A DNA stretch of 44,852 nucleotides from CAZGAQ01 sp964523405. Lineage in GTDB: Bacteria > Planctomycetota > Phycisphaerae > UBA1845 > Fen-1342. The DNA lies in assembly GCA_964523405.1 (NCBI GenBank), contig CAZGAQ010000042.1, forward strand, positions 1 through 44,852, in the 5' to 3' direction. The notes below the pieces were generated by a model, which saw nothing but the letters and a program-made list of their open reading frames with translations, was not told the DNA's origin and searched no databases. The position numbers were made by a program, and so were the translations under genes. Shown here one piece after another: positions 34,342 through 43,708 of the stretch. The stretch's first letter is position 1, and each line of letters opens with the position of its first letter.

Positions 34342-34377
34342 CGGCACAGCGCCCAACACGCTGTGCCGCGTTCGTTT
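34342..34377. terminator. Bidirectional terminator between PilZ genes and the nuclease gene
   Basis: A 10-bp stem CGGCACAGCG / CGCTGTGCCG with a 7-nt loop. On the plus strand it is followed by CGTTCGTTT; on the minus strand the other side gives TGTGCTTTTCG. It lies between the convergent stops at 34286 and 34434. Confidence 0.7.
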
Positions 34378-34433
34378 CGGCCAATGCGCGGGCGGAACCC
34401 GGCAGTGGCAATGCCCGGGCTCAGCACGTGACG

Positions 34434-35474
34434 TCAATGGCCGCTGGGCTGCGACGCCGGTCCGTCGGGGCCCGGTGGCAACTCGTTCGGGTCGTAGGCG
34501 TCATAGTGCAGCCAGGAATCAATCTGCTTTGGGTCCGGCGCACTGCTGCGGTAGGCCGCCCAGATCGTCGCTGACAGCATGGCGGCCGCATCGTTGAGCC
34601 GTTCCGTCATCAGGGCCTCGCCCTCCGGGCCGTCCAGCAGGCCATCGCGCTCGAGCTTGTACAGTGGCTCGAGCTGCGCGTGGGCGCGCTGCATACCGGC
34701 CAGGAAATCGCCCCACGGGTCGTCCGCGTTCAGCAGGGCGGTGACCTTCAACCGCCCGCGCTGGGCGGCGTAGCCCCAGCCGTGCCGCACAGCCCAGCCC
34801 TCGTCGATGTAGCTGTGGAACTTTTCGCGCCATTTGTAGCCGGCGGGGTTTTCACCAACCCACCCGTCATAGTGCTTTGTGGTGTGCAGCGGTTGAGCGG
34901 CGTCGGCCACAAAATGGCTCAAGGTCCCGAGTTCGTACACCACGATCGCGCGGGCCTGTTCGAGCTGCTCGCGTCGGGCCGGGTCATTAACCTGCTCAAG
35001 AATCCGCACCTGCCGGAAGGCGGCCTGGAGCTTCGCGTAGTGCTCGGCGATGGCGTAGGGCAGAAAGCCTGGCCACTCGTGCGAGCGGGCGGAATCCTTG
35101 CTGGCGTCATAAGGGGCGATCCGATCTGGATGCAGCGCCTTGGCGGCGGCCATTCGCCGCAGGTATTCCCCGCGAAACTTGGGCAGCGCATCAAGCGTGA
35201 GGTCGAACTGCGCGAGATCGTCGATGTCGAGGTAGTGCTCCGCGTCGTTCTCGTGCTTCAGCACGAGGCTACTGGAGCCGCGCCAGCGGTCGGGCTGGTT
35301 CGACTGGAAGGCCGCGCGCTGCCGAACCGCGTCCGGCCGCAACCAGGCGGGTGCGTCTTCGGGCAGGGCATCGAGCGACAGCCAAGTGATGGCGCGGTGC
35401 ACCTGGGCACCCCACGCCCAGGCCGCGGGGACACAGGCAAAAATCAGGAAAAAAACACACAGGCCCTTACGCAT
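34434..35474 (-). CDS. Exported S1/P1-type nuclease or zinc phospholipase C-like protein
   Basis: 346 residues. Signal peptide MRKGLCVFFLIFACVPAAWA; cleavage after Ala20 would leave Trp21 as the new N-terminus with His26 close by (WGAQVHR). In S1/P1 nucleases and zinc phospholipases C the N-terminal Trp and an early His bind zinc. The conserved ELGTLSHFVADAAQPLH with further His/Asp ligands and HYDGW supports the family. It probably degrades nucleic acid or phospholipid outside the cytoplasm. The ATG has GAGGAG upstream. The C-terminal Pro-rich tail is extra to the family core. Confidence 0.8.
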   Translation of the reverse strand: MRKGLCVFFLIFACVPAAWAWGAQVHRAITWLSLDALPEDAPAWLRPDAVRQRAAFQSNQPDRWRGSSSLVLKHENDAEHYLDIDDLAQFDLTLDALPKFRGEYLRRMAAAKALHPDRIAPYDASKDSARSHEWPGFLPYAIAEHYAKLQAAFRQVRILEQVNDPARREQLEQARAIVVYELGTLSHFVADAAQPLHTTKHYDGWVGENPAGYKWREKFHSYIDEGWAVRHGWGYAAQRGRLKVTALLNADDPWGDFLAGMQRAHAQLEPLYKLERDGLLDGPEGEALMTERLNDAAAMLSATIWAAYRSSAPDPKQIDSWLHYDAYDPNELPPGPDGPASQPSGH

Positions 35475-35825
35475 GGAAAGCTCCTCGCTCCAATAAGTTC
35501 CGGCCGCTCGCCGGGGCGGCGACGTAGTTTATCAGCCGATCCGCGAGGTCGACAGAAAGGAGCGGTTTGGTCCCGCCACCGGCGCGCGTTGACGGTTGAC
35601 TTTGGAACTCCTGGGCGCCTAGGATACGCCGATCGGGAGCGCTTCCGAATCGAAGTGCTTTCCGATCGTCCGGCTGACCCCGGAGGAGGGCCGGACTATC
35701 CGAACTGCACTGATCGCAGCCGTTTGCGCGGGCAATCGTCCGCAATGAGGAAGAGGCAAGCGGCTCCGGGAGCGGTTACGGATAAAGCTCGCCGCGACCT
35801 CCGGAGAGCGCAGGAGGATGGAGTA
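35475..35825. other. Divergent region between the nuclease and PEP-CTERM gene 3
   Basis: 351 nt without a convincing gene. It holds the leader of the minus-strand nuclease and a rightward promoter (35596-35625), giving PEP-CTERM gene 3 a leader of about 190 nt. Confidence 0.5.
35596..35625 (+). promoter_or_regulatory. Promoter of PEP-CTERM gene 3
   Basis: TTGACT (35596-35601), an 18-nt spacer and TAGGAT (35620-35625). Confidence 0.5.
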
Positions 35826-36575
35826 ATGAAGCAGTCCCTCACCACTATCGTTGTGGCCCTGGCCACTCTTTGCCCTTTGGCCAGCGCGGCCTACACGAAC
35901 GTCAATGCTCCCTGGATTCCCGAGCAATCGCACGAAGCGATTCTGGAAGCCCTGTATGGCGTGGACTTCACCATGCAGGGGCCGGACTTTGTCAGTCCGA
36001 CGATTCAGATCATCCGCGTGTCCGATACGGGCGGCCTGAGCCCCCTGTCCCTCAACACGCCCAGCCTCGCGGAGCAGGATGACGCGCGCTGCGTCGAGTC
36101 CGGGCCCATCCAGGCGACGGCGCGGGCCCGTTACGCCGGCGACTACCAGTATTTTGGCTATGTGCCGGGCGAGTACAGCGGCACGGCGCCGAGCAACGCC
36201 GACTTCGTCCCGATCATGAGTGTCAGCGGCAGCGGCTACGCCGTGCACGGCTCGTGGACCGGCGAGATCGACGGGATTTTCCGCTGGGCACGGCGGACGA
36301 CTCCCGGCGGACTGAATCTCTTCACGTCTGATGGCCGCGACAACATCGGCGCGGATCAGCAGGGCCATGATCAGTTGGTGACGTACTTGGTGCAGGGCGC
36401 CCCGAATACGACCGGCACCACGTGGCTGCTGTTCTGGGAAGATCGCATCACCGGGCAGGATCGTGCGGACTACGACTTTAACGACGCCGTCATCGAAGTG
36501 AACGTGGTCCCCGAGCCGTCCGCCCTGGGCTTGGTGGCGAGCCTGCTGTTCGCCCTCGTCCGGCGCGGTCGGTAA
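35826..36575 (+). CDS. PEP-CTERM sorting domain protein 3 with a DUF4114-like end
   Basis: 249 residues: a signal peptide (MKQSLTTIVVALATLCPLASA), a secreted body with many Tyr/Gly/Asp residues, the DUF4114-like segment DYDFNDAVIEVNV and the tail VPEPSALGLVASLLFALVRRGR (V-P-E-P, helix, basic end). DUF4114 domains occur in secreted calcium-rich proteins of bacteria with PEP-CTERM systems. The ATG at 35826 has AGGAGG upstream at normal spacing. A strong terminator follows at 36612. Confidence 0.83.
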   Translation: MKQSLTTIVVALATLCPLASAAYTNVNAPWIPEQSHEAILEALYGVDFTMQGPDFVSPTIQIIRVSDTGGLSPLSLNTPSLAEQDDARCVESGPIQATARARYAGDYQYFGYVPGEYSGTAPSNADFVPIMSVSGSGYAVHGSWTGEIDGIFRWARRTTPGGLNLFTSDGRDNIGADQQGHDQLVTYLVQGAPNTTGTTWLLFWEDRITGQDRADYDFNDAVIEVNVVPEPSALGLVASLLFALVRRGR

Positions 36576-36611
36576 GCGGTCCCGGATACTCGGACTCGTT
36601 CCCCACGCGAC

Positions 36612-36649
36612 GACGCCCAGCCCGATACGCACGGGCTGGGCGTCTTTTT
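36612..36649 (+). terminator. Intrinsic terminator after PEP-CTERM gene 3
   Basis: A perfect 13-bp stem GACGCCCAGCCCG / CGGGCTGGGCGTC with a 7-nt loop and TTTTT; the strongest terminator in the window. Confidence 0.95.
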
Positions 36650-36767
36650 GCGCGCCGTCCGCGCCCCACCGCGGCGACACCGGCACGGTCGGCGGCATGG
36701 GAACGGAGCGCAGGCGCGGGCGGTGGTCCGGCCCGGAATGGGCTGGCCGTCAGCGGGTCAGGTATGG

Positions 36768-36773
36768 TACAAT
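36768..36773 (+). promoter_or_regulatory. -10 box of the large secreted protein gene
   Basis: GGTACAAT with TACAAT at 36768-36773, about 60 nt before the ATG at 36834. No clear -35. Confidence 0.45.
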
Positions 36774-36833
36774 CACGTTGCAGTGAAACGGTTTAGTCTG
36801 CGCCAACCCAGAATGCTGGAAGGGAGAGTTGCC

Positions 36834-39800
36834 ATGCCGTCGCCCGTCCAAGGCCGTGTGTGTTGCTGTCTGTCCCTCCTGCTCCTACTGCCGAGCGGCG
36901 CTTTCGCCGTCGAGACGGACCTCGATGTGACGCTCATTGAGCGGACGCCCAAGTACGACTATGACGCCACCAAGAACATGCCGGTCGCGGGCGATCCGGT
37001 CATGTTCTACGGGCACATCCGGCATTGGGGCGACGCGACTTCGCCGACGCTCGCCAGCGTGGACTACGTGTGGAAGATCGACGGCACCGTGGTCGGCGGC
37101 GGCGCGCTGGCGGATTTCGAGCCCCTGCGCCCCCCCTTCGCATTTGACTACAGCGGATATCCCAATCCGACCGACGACACGGCGCTGCGCAATCCCAACT
37201 ACTGGCCCAAGAATCCGGCCGCGATGCCCAACGATCCGCCGCCGAACGGGTGGCGGATCGTGACGCTGCCGTGGACATGGCAGGCGGGACGGCACACCGT
37301 CGAGCTGATCGTCGATCCCAATAACGCGCTGGCTGAGAAGAGCAAGGTGAACAATCGGATCCGCGATTACACGGACGCGATCAGCCTGGGCGTCTGGGTC
37401 GAGGAGAGCACGTGGCGCTACTTCCACCAGTACCAGCAGGAACTCGGCATCGGCTCGAACTCGTGGGAGGACTGGATCCAGCGCATCATGGCCAAGCAGA
37501 ACGAGCTGTATGCGGCGGCCATCTACCCGGGCATCACACCCCACGGCGTCAGCACGCGGGTGCGCGTGGACCGCATCAACGTCGTGCCCGACAACCAGTT
37601 GCCGCTGAACGGCGGCATTCCGACAAACAACCCGGACACGTCGGACCACACCGTCGACCTGATGTGGGGCTTCGAGGCGTACGATCCCGGCACCAGCTCG
37701 TACTACAGCAATCACACGACGCTGGACTACACGAACCCGTTCTGGATCGAGACGGGCGTCGTGCACGAGCTGGGCCACGCCCGCTACCTCGTGGACAGCT
37801 ACGGCTTCAACGTGCACGACAACGATCCGAGCAATCGGACGGTGCAGATCTACGAGAACGGGCAGTGGATCGTCGGCACGTATCTGCCGTGGGTGTCGAC
37901 GGGCGACATGGTGTATCAGAACAAGTATGGCGGCGTGATGACCGGGCCCTACGGGTTTGTCTGGGGACCGTATGAGGCCGCGATGCTCGAGCGCATCGCG
38001 CACGCGCGCGCCCGCTGCGGCAACATGAACTCACCGTGCAATATCGGCGAGTACCTGCAGGAACTGCCGCAGAACAACTACTTCCAGTTCACGGACGACA
38101 ACAACTGGCCCCGCAAGAGCGTCAACGTGCGGGTCTATCGCGCGACGTATCGCTCCGGCGTGTGGTACGGCAAGACCTACGACGGGACGTACGACGCGGA
38201 GTTCAACAGCGATCCGGACAACGGGTACGTGAATCTCGGCCGCAACCCCTTCACCGGCGGGCCCGCAATTCAGCATACGTACGGCCTGGCCAACAGCGTC
38301 ATGATCATCCGCATCCAGCAGGACACGCAGGTGTGGTACCGCTTCGTCGAGTGTACGGATTTCAACCTCGAGTATTACAAGGGACACGTCTCGGCCGCCT
38401 ACTACACGATCCAACTCCCGGGGCCGAACAACGACAGTGATGGCGACGGCCTGCCGGACGATTGGGAACTGTTGTACTTCACGGACCTCTCCCACACGGC
38501 GCTCGAGGACGCGGACGGCGACGGGCTGAGCAATCTGGAGGAGCTGCAGAACAGGACCAATCCGACGCTGGCCGACACCGATGACGACGACCTCAGCGAC
38601 ACGCTGGAAGTGCGGGTCTATCACACCGATCCGCTCAATCCCGACACTGACGGCGACGGGCTGAGCGACGGCGTAGAAGTCACCCTGGGGAGCGATCCGA
38701 AGAATCCGGACACGGACGACGACGGCTGGCTCGACGGCGTGGACAACTGCCCGCTGGTCGCGAATGCCGACCAGGCCGACTGGGATCAGGACGGCGTGGG
38801 CGACGCGTGCGCGCCGGGCCCGCGCATCGTCGGCGTGCTGCCGGCCAGCCAGACGACGGTGCGCGTGCTGTTCACGACGTGCATCGCCCCGGGTGCCGCG
38901 GAAACGCTGGCCCACTACACGCTCACGCTGGCCGGTCAGCCGGTGGCGCTGGCAGCGGCGGTGCGCGGCCCCGACAACCTGGTGACGTTGCGCACGGTCG
39001 GCCCGCTGGCGGCGGACGTCGATTACACGCTGACGTTCAACGGCCTGACGGACTGCGACACGCCGGCCCACCTGATCCTCCCGAATTCCAGCGCGACCTT
39101 CCGCTACTCGTCGGCGGCGCGCGTCAGCACCGGTCAGGCGCTGCTGTACACGTTCGACGAGGGCAGCGGCACAACGGTCCACGACGTGTCGCACGTCGGC
39201 AGCGCGGTCGACCTCACGATCGAGCAGCCGCAGAACACAACCTGGACACTCGGTGGGTTGACCATCCATCCGGGCAATTTCACGCGTATCGCCTCGGCGG
39301 CCGCACCCAGCAAGCTGATCACGGCGTGCATCGCCAGCGACGCGGTAACGCTGGAAGCGTGGGTCATTCCAGCCGCGGCATCGCAGTACGGTCCGGCGCG
39401 GATCATGACCCTGTCCAACAGCACGTCGACGCGCAATTTCATGCTCGGGCAGGGCGAGGACACCGGCAATCCGGCGGACCGCTACGGCGTGCGCCTGCGA
39501 ACGACGACGTCCGACACGAACGGCCGGCCGGCGCTCAGTAGCCCGCTCGGCAGCGCGACCGCGAGCCTGCAACACGTGGTGTTCACACGCAACGCAGCCG
39601 GCGCGGCGCAGCTCTACATAGACGGGAGCCCGGTCGCGAGCGCGACGCTGGCCGGCACGTTTGACACCTGGAACACGGTCTACCGCTTTGCCCTGGGCAA
39701 CGAGCTCAACACCGCCCCCACGAACGTGTGGCTGGGCGAGTATCGCCTGGCCGCGGTGTACAGCCGCGCCTTGTCCGCGAGCGAAGTGGCGCAGAACTAC

Positions 39801-40049
39801 GCGGCCGGTCCGGACCCGGTGCTGGCACCGGTCGTGTGTGCGGGTGACGCGAATTGCGACGGCGCCATCAACTGGCGCGACATCGACTACTTCATTGCGG
39901 GCATGAACGACAACCAGTCGGCCTGGCAGGCGCTCTTTCCGGCCGGGGCAACGTGCCCGTTTGCCAACCTCGATGGCAGCCTCGATGGACACGTGAACTG
40001 GCGGGACATCGACCCCCTCGTCACGAAGATGAATACGGCCTGCCCGTAG
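36834..40049 (+). CDS. Large secreted putative metalloprotease with calcium repeats and dockerin-like end
   Basis: 1071 residues. Signal peptide about 1-25. Residues 311-321 read HELGHARYLVD: a HExxH zinc motif (His311, Glu312, His315) with an Asp at the position where metzincins carry the third ligand (HExxHxxGxxH/D); the usual Gly is Tyr. Residues about 533-661 are thrombospondin type 3-like calcium repeats (DSDGDGLPDDWE, DADGDGLSNLEE, DTDGDGLSDGVE). About 770-992 is a LamG/concanavalin-like domain (LYTFDEGSGTTVHDVSH). The last 70 residues hold two calcium loops, DANCDGAINWRD and DGSLDGHVNWRD, as in dockerins. It is probably a secreted or surface enzyme that binds a matrix. The start at 36834 has AGGGAG upstream and gives the signal peptide; no PEP-CTERM tail is present. 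Confidence 0.8.
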   Translation: MPSPVQGRVCCCLSLLLLLPSGAFAVETDLDVTLIERTPKYDYDATKNMPVAGDPVMFYGHIRHWGDATSPTLASVDYVWKIDGTVVGGGALADFEPLRPPFAFDYSGYPNPTDDTALRNPNYWPKNPAAMPNDPPPNGWRIVTLPWTWQAGRHTVELIVDPNNALAEKSKVNNRIRDYTDAISLGVWVEESTWRYFHQYQQELGIGSNSWEDWIQRIMAKQNELYAAAIYPGITPHGVSTRVRVDRINVVPDNQLPLNGGIPTNNPDTSDHTVDLMWGFEAYDPGTSSYYSNHTTLDYTNPFWIETGVVHELGHARYLVDSYGFNVHDNDPSNRTVQIYENGQWIVGTYLPWVSTGDMVYQNKYGGVMTGPYGFVWGPYEAAMLERIAHARARCGNMNSPCNIGEYLQELPQNNYFQFTDDNNWPRKSVNVRVYRATYRSGVWYGKTYDGTYDAEFNSDPDNGYVNLGRNPFTGGPAIQHTYGLANSVMIIRIQQDTQVWYRFVECTDFNLEYYKGHVSAAYYTIQLPGPNNDSDGDGLPDDWELLYFTDLSHTALEDADGDGLSNLEELQNRTNPTLADTDDDDLSDTLEVRVYHTDPLNPDTDGDGLSDGVEVTLGSDPKNPDTDDDGWLDGVDNCPLVANADQADWDQDGVGDACAPGPRIVGVLPASQTTVRVLFTTCIAPGAAETLAHYTLTLAGQPVALAAAVRGPDNLVTLRTVGPLAADVDYTLTFNGLTDCDTPAHLILPNSSATFRYSSAARVSTGQALLYTFDEGSGTTVHDVSHVGSAVDLTIEQPQNTTWTLGGLTIHPGNFTRIASAAAPSKLITACIASDAVTLEAWVIPAAASQYGPARIMTLSNSTSTRNFMLGQGEDTGNPADRYGVRLRTTTSDTNGRPALSSPLGSATASLQHVVFTRNAAGAAQLYIDGSPVASATLAGTFDTWNTVYRFALGNELNTAPTNVWLGEYRLAAVYSRALSASEVAQNYAAGPDPVLAPVVCAGDANCDGAINWRDIDYFIAGMNDNQSAWQALFPAGATCPFANLDGSLDGHVNWRDIDPLVTKMNTACP

Positions 40050-40182
40050 GCCGCTCGCCGCCGCGAATTCCGCGTGCTCGCTCCCCGCGCCGCGCGCCGC
40101 CCCCCGGTGCGCGGCGCTCTGCCTGGCGCGACCCCGCCCGATGGCGGGCCCCTTCACCCGCGCGGCCGCGGCCCACGTCCGC

Positions 40183-40188
40183 TACAAT
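40183..40188 (+). promoter_or_regulatory. -10 box of trpB
   Basis: GCTACAAT with TACAAT at 40183-40188, 28 nt before the ATG at 40217. The -35 region is not conserved. Confidence 0.5.
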
Positions 40189-40216
40189 GCAACGCTTCTG
40201 ACAACGAGGAAGTCCG

Positions 40217-41422
40217 ATGTCCGCAGCCACGCAGTCCGACCCCGTCGCCGGCCGCTTCGGGCCGTTTGGCGGGCAGTATGTGCCCGAGGTGCTCATGGGG
40301 GCCGTCCACCAACTGGAGCGGGAATATGCCCGCGCCCAGGCGGACCCGGCTTTCTGGAGCGAGCTCAACGAGCTGCTCCGCGACTATGCGGGTCGGCCGA
40401 GTCCACTGTATTTCGCGCGGCGCCTGACCGAACAACTCGGCGGGGCGCGGATCTATCTCAAGCGCGAGGACCTCAATCACACCGGCGCGCACAAAATCAA
40501 CAACACGCTCGGCCAGGGACTGCTGACGCGCCGCATGGGCAAGCGTCGCGTGATTGCGGAGACCGGCGCAGGCCAGCACGGGGTTGCGACCGCCACGGCC
40601 TGTGCCATGCTGGGCCTGGAATGCCGCGTGTACATGGGCGCCGAGGACGTACGGCGGCAGGCCCTCAATGTCTACCGCATGCGGCTGCTCGGCAGCGAGT
40701 GCATTCCAGTCGAGAGTGGGCAGCGCACGCTCAAGGACGCGATCAATGAGGCGATGCGCGACTGGATGGCCACCGTCGCGCACACGCACTACATCATCGG
40801 CAGCGTGATGGGCCCCCACCCCTTCCCGACCATCGTCCGCGATTTCCAGGCGGTCATCGGCCGCGAAACGAAGGAGCAGATGATCGCCGCGACGGGCCGC
40901 CTGCCGGACGTCGTATTGGCCTGCGTGGGCGGCGGGAGCAACGCGGCCGGCATGTTTTACCCGTTCATCGCGGACCGGGGCGTGCGACTGGTGGGGGTGG
41001 AAGCGGCGGGCGAGGGGCTGAGCGGAAAGCGACATGCCGCGACGCTGGCGAAAGGCCGCCCGGGCGTGCTGCACGGTATGCTGACGATCGTGCTGCAGGA
41101 CGACGATGGGCAGACGCTCGACGTGCACTCGGTCTCGGCCGGGCTGGACTATCCGGGCGTTGGCCCGGAACACGCGTACTGGCACCAGACGCGGCGGGTG
41201 GAATACACGGCGGCGACGGACACTGAGGCGTTGGACGCCTTCGAACTGCTGTCGCGCTGCGAGGGGATCATCCCGGCCTTGGAGTCTGCGCACGCGGTAG
41301 CCCAGGCGGTGAAGCTGGCCCCGACGATGGGCCGCGACCAGCTGATGGTCATCAACATCAGCGGGCGTGGCGACAAGGACTGCGTCGAGGTAGCGCGCCT
41401 GCGCGGGCAGCACATCGCTTAG
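40217..41422 (+). CDS. trpB: Tryptophan synthase beta chain
   Basis: 401-residue PLP enzyme that joins indole and serine to make tryptophan, normally in complex with the alpha chain. The N-terminus FGPFGGQYVPE, the PLP lysine Lys93 (HTGAHKINN), the substrate motif GAGQHGVATA, the phosphate loop GGGSNAAGMF, and the C-terminal HSVSAGLDYPGVGPEH are all family hallmarks. Length is standard for the TrpB1 type. GAGGA lies 6 nt upstream of the ATG. No trpA or other trp gene is next to it; the downstream gene is unrelated and has its own promoter. Confidence 0.97.
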   Translation: MSAATQSDPVAGRFGPFGGQYVPEVLMGAVHQLEREYARAQADPAFWSELNELLRDYAGRPSPLYFARRLTEQLGGARIYLKREDLNHTGAHKINNTLGQGLLTRRMGKRRVIAETGAGQHGVATATACAMLGLECRVYMGAEDVRRQALNVYRMRLLGSECIPVESGQRTLKDAINEAMRDWMATVAHTHYIIGSVMGPHPFPTIVRDFQAVIGRETKEQMIAATGRLPDVVLACVGGGSNAAGMFYPFIADRGVRLVGVEAAGEGLSGKRHAATLAKGRPGVLHGMLTIVLQDDDGQTLDVHSVSAGLDYPGVGPEHAYWHQTRRVEYTAATDTEALDAFELLSRCEGIIPALESAHAVAQAVKLAPTMGRDQLMVINISGRGDKDCVEVARLRGQHIA

Positions 41423-41484
41423 CCGCCCAGGGCGGGCGTGGCGTCGCCCCCCGGCAACCGGTGCGGGCCGCGCGGGCGCGCCGC

Positions 41485-41513
41485 GTGACAGCTTCCGCCC
41501 GGGATGCTATGCT
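41485..41513 (+). promoter_or_regulatory. Promoter of the URO-D family gene
   Basis: GTGACA (41485-41490), an exact 17-nt spacer and TATGCT (41508-41513), about 40 nt before the ATG. Confidence 0.55.
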
Positions 41514-41554
41514 ATCGGCACAACTAAACCGATTCATCTTCGAGAGTAATATCC

Positions 41555-42646
41555 ATGACGCCCCGCGCCCGCATCCTCGCCGCCTTGCAGCACCAACAAC
41601 CCGACCGCGTCCCCATGTGGGAAACGACGATCTGGCCCGAGACCTTCACGCGCTGGCACGCCGAGGGCCTGCCCGCCGACATCACCCCCGACCAGCCCCG
41701 CAAAGTCGAAGCCCATTTCGGCCTCGACCCCGTCGCGTGCATCAACGACCTGTTTGATCCATCGTTCGGCCTGCCCATCCGCGTGGTCGAGGAAACCGCC
41801 GAGCACCGCGTGTATGTGGACAACTACGGCAAGATGATCAAGGAGTGGCGCGACCGCAGCGCGGTGCCGCAAGTGCTCGAGCCGGCGGTCCGCGGCCGCG
41901 CCGACTGGGAGCGCGTCAAGCCGCTGCTCGCCGCGACACCGGCCAAGTTCAACAATGCCGCGGCCGATGCGCACTACCAGGCGGCCCGCGCGGCCGGGCT
42001 GTTCACGGCGATCACACCGGTTGATCCCGTGTGGTTCGTGCTCTACCAGACGATGGGGTTCGAGGTCGCCCTGCACGCGATGGCCAAGGACCCGGCGCTG
42101 GTCGAGGAAATGGCCACGACGTACACGGATTACCTGTTGGCGCTGCTCGGCCAGGCACACGAGCGCGGCTATCGCTTCGATGCCATCTGGTTCTGGAGCG
42201 ACCTGTGCTACAAGAACGGCCTATTGTTCTCGCCGCGCTCCGCACAGCGCTTCGCCGTGCCGTTCTGGAAGCGGATCGGCGCGTTTGCCCGCGCCCACGA
42301 CATGAAGTTCATCTGGCACTGCGACGGCAACGTCGCGCAGCTCATTCCGCTGCTGCTGGAGGCCGGCCTCGACGCGATTCACCCACTGGAGGCGCGGGCG
42401 GGCAACGACGTGCGCGAGTACAAACAGCGTTGGGGCGACCGCCTCACACTCATCGGCAACATCAACGCCGACGTCCTGGCAACGAATGACCGCGCGCAGA
42501 TCGAGGCGGAGATCGCCGCGAAGGTCCCGGTCGCCGCGCGCGGCGGCGGGTACATCTACCACAGCGACCACTCCATACCGCCGACGATCAGCCTGGAGTC
42601 GTTCCGCTTTGCGCTCGACTGCGCGCGACGCTACGGCACGCCGTAG
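41555..42646 (+). CDS. Uroporphyrinogen decarboxylase-family protein (not HemE)
   Basis: 363 residues, TIM-barrel URO-D superfamily: MTPRARILAALQHQQPDRVPMWE at the start, DAIWFWSDLCYKNGLLFSPR, WHCDGNVAQLIP and HPLEARAGNDVREYK. These are typical of MtaA/CmuA-type and planctomycete paralogs; true HemE signatures (the LRxARG phosphate-binding N-terminus) are not found, so a heme role is not assigned. The superfamily includes corrinoid-dependent methyltransferases. It is a monocistronic gene with its own promoter. It may be functionally linked to the activation-domain protein at 27831, but they are far apart. Confidence 0.85.
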   Translation: MTPRARILAALQHQQPDRVPMWETTIWPETFTRWHAEGLPADITPDQPRKVEAHFGLDPVACINDLFDPSFGLPIRVVEETAEHRVYVDNYGKMIKEWRDRSAVPQVLEPAVRGRADWERVKPLLAATPAKFNNAAADAHYQAARAAGLFTAITPVDPVWFVLYQTMGFEVALHAMAKDPALVEEMATTYTDYLLALLGQAHERGYRFDAIWFWSDLCYKNGLLFSPRSAQRFAVPFWKRIGAFARAHDMKFIWHCDGNVAQLIPLLLEAGLDAIHPLEARAGNDVREYKQRWGDRLTLIGNINADVLATNDRAQIEAEIAAKVPVAARGGGYIYHSDHSIPPTISLESFRFALDCARRYGTP

Positions 42647-42754
42647 CGCGGATTCACAAATGGTGCGTCGTCTGGTGGCGACAGGCCTCCGTGCCTGACG
42701 TGGCATGCCGTTGCGCGAGCAACGCACCAAGAGCGAAACCGCTCTGGGCGCCGC
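42647..42754. other. Convergent gap with small hairpins
   Basis: Contains AGAGCG-AAAC-CGCTCT (42730-42745) and a longer dyad TGGTGCGT / ACGCACCA (about 42660-42667 and 42722-42729). No T-tract, so termination is not certain. Confidence 0.4.
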
Positions 42755-43708
42755 TCACTCAGCCGCCACCAGCACCGCCCGCAGCGCCGCCTCCAACTCC
42801 GGATACTCGAACCGGAAACCGCTTGCCGTGAGCCGCCCCGGCACTGCCCGCGTGCTCGCCAACAGCAGCTCGCGCCCCATCTCCCCAAACATCAGCTTCA
42901 CCGCGACCGCCGGCACACGCAGCAGCGCCGGCCGCCCCAGTAGCGCTGCGAGCACATGCGAAAACCGCTCGTTCGTCACCGCCTCCGGTGCCACCGCGTT
43001 CACCGGCCCATGCACCGTCTCATCGACCAGCACATGCGTGATCACGCGCACCAGGTCGGCCAGCGCGATCCAGCTCATATACTGCCGCCCGTCCCCGACC
43101 GGCCCACCTGCGCCCTTGCGGAACACCGGCAACATCCGCGCCAGCGCCCCACCGTCCCGCGCGAGCACCATCCCGATGCGCAGGTTCACCACGCGAATCC
43201 CCGCCGTGCGCGCCGGCTCCGTCGCCGCCTCCCACGCCTGGCACACGTCCGCCAGAAACCCGCGCCCCGCCGCACTGGCTTCCGTCAGCACCTCCTCCCC
43301 GCGATCTCCGTAGAACCCGACCGCCGACGCACAAACCAGCACACGCGGCCGCGGCTGCAGCTTCGCCACCGTCTCCGCCACGAGCCGCGTCCCGTCCACG
43401 CGGCTCGCTCGAATCGCCGCCTTGCGTGCTGCCGTCCAGCGCCCCGCGCCCACGTTTTCCCCCGCCAAGTGCACGACCGCGTCAACACCGCCCAGCGCAC
43501 GCGCATCGAGCACGCCCCGCGCCGGGTCCCATTGCACCTCCCCGCTCCCCGCCTGCGGCGCGCGTCGCACCAGCGCCCGCACCTGCACTTCCTCGCTCGC
43601 CAGCCACCGCACCAGCGCCGCCCCGATCAGCCCGCTTGCGCCGCTGATCGCGACGCAACGCGGCAGCGTTCCCCCTCCGCGCGCTGATTGACTTGGCAAA
43701 TCCGCCAT
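42755..43708 (-). CDS. TIGR01777-family NAD(P)-dependent epimerase
   Basis: 317 residues, extended SDR fold. The nucleotide-binding motif is ISGASGLIGAALVRWL, followed by VHLAGENVGAGRW, CASAVGFYGDRG (active-site Ser/Tyr region) and the family C-terminal DUF1731 segment (FGEMGRELLLASTRAVPGRL, FRFEYPELEAALRAVL). The family is the YfcH-type; the substrate is unknown. The start at 43708 follows GGGAG with 7-nt spacing and a GACAAT -10 box at 43736-43731; two further ATGs upstream are in frame but predate that box. Divergent from archease. Confidence 0.87.
   Translation of the reverse strand: MADLPSQSARGGGTLPRCVAISGASGLIGAALVRWLASEEVQVRALVRRAPQAGSGEVQWDPARGVLDARALGGVDAVVHLAGENVGAGRWTAARKAAIRASRVDGTRLVAETVAKLQPRPRVLVCASAVGFYGDRGEEVLTEASAAGRGFLADVCQAWEAATEPARTAGIRVVNLRIGMVLARDGGALARMLPVFRKGAGGPVGDGRQYMSWIALADLVRVITHVLVDETVHGPVNAVAPEAVTNERFSHVLAALLGRPALLRVPAVAVKLMFGEMGRELLLASTRAVPGRLTASGFRFEYPELEAALRAVLVAAE

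Noticed and set aside
38031..40157. 708-codon ORF on the minus strand opposite the large secreted protein
   Set aside because: It is a high-GC antisense frame with Arg/Val-rich sequence; the plus strand has clear calcium repeats and a LamG-like domain.
41555..42646. Calling the URO-D protein HemE
   Set aside because: The HemE N-terminal phosphate-binding pattern is missing and the motifs match MtaA/CmuA-like paralogs.
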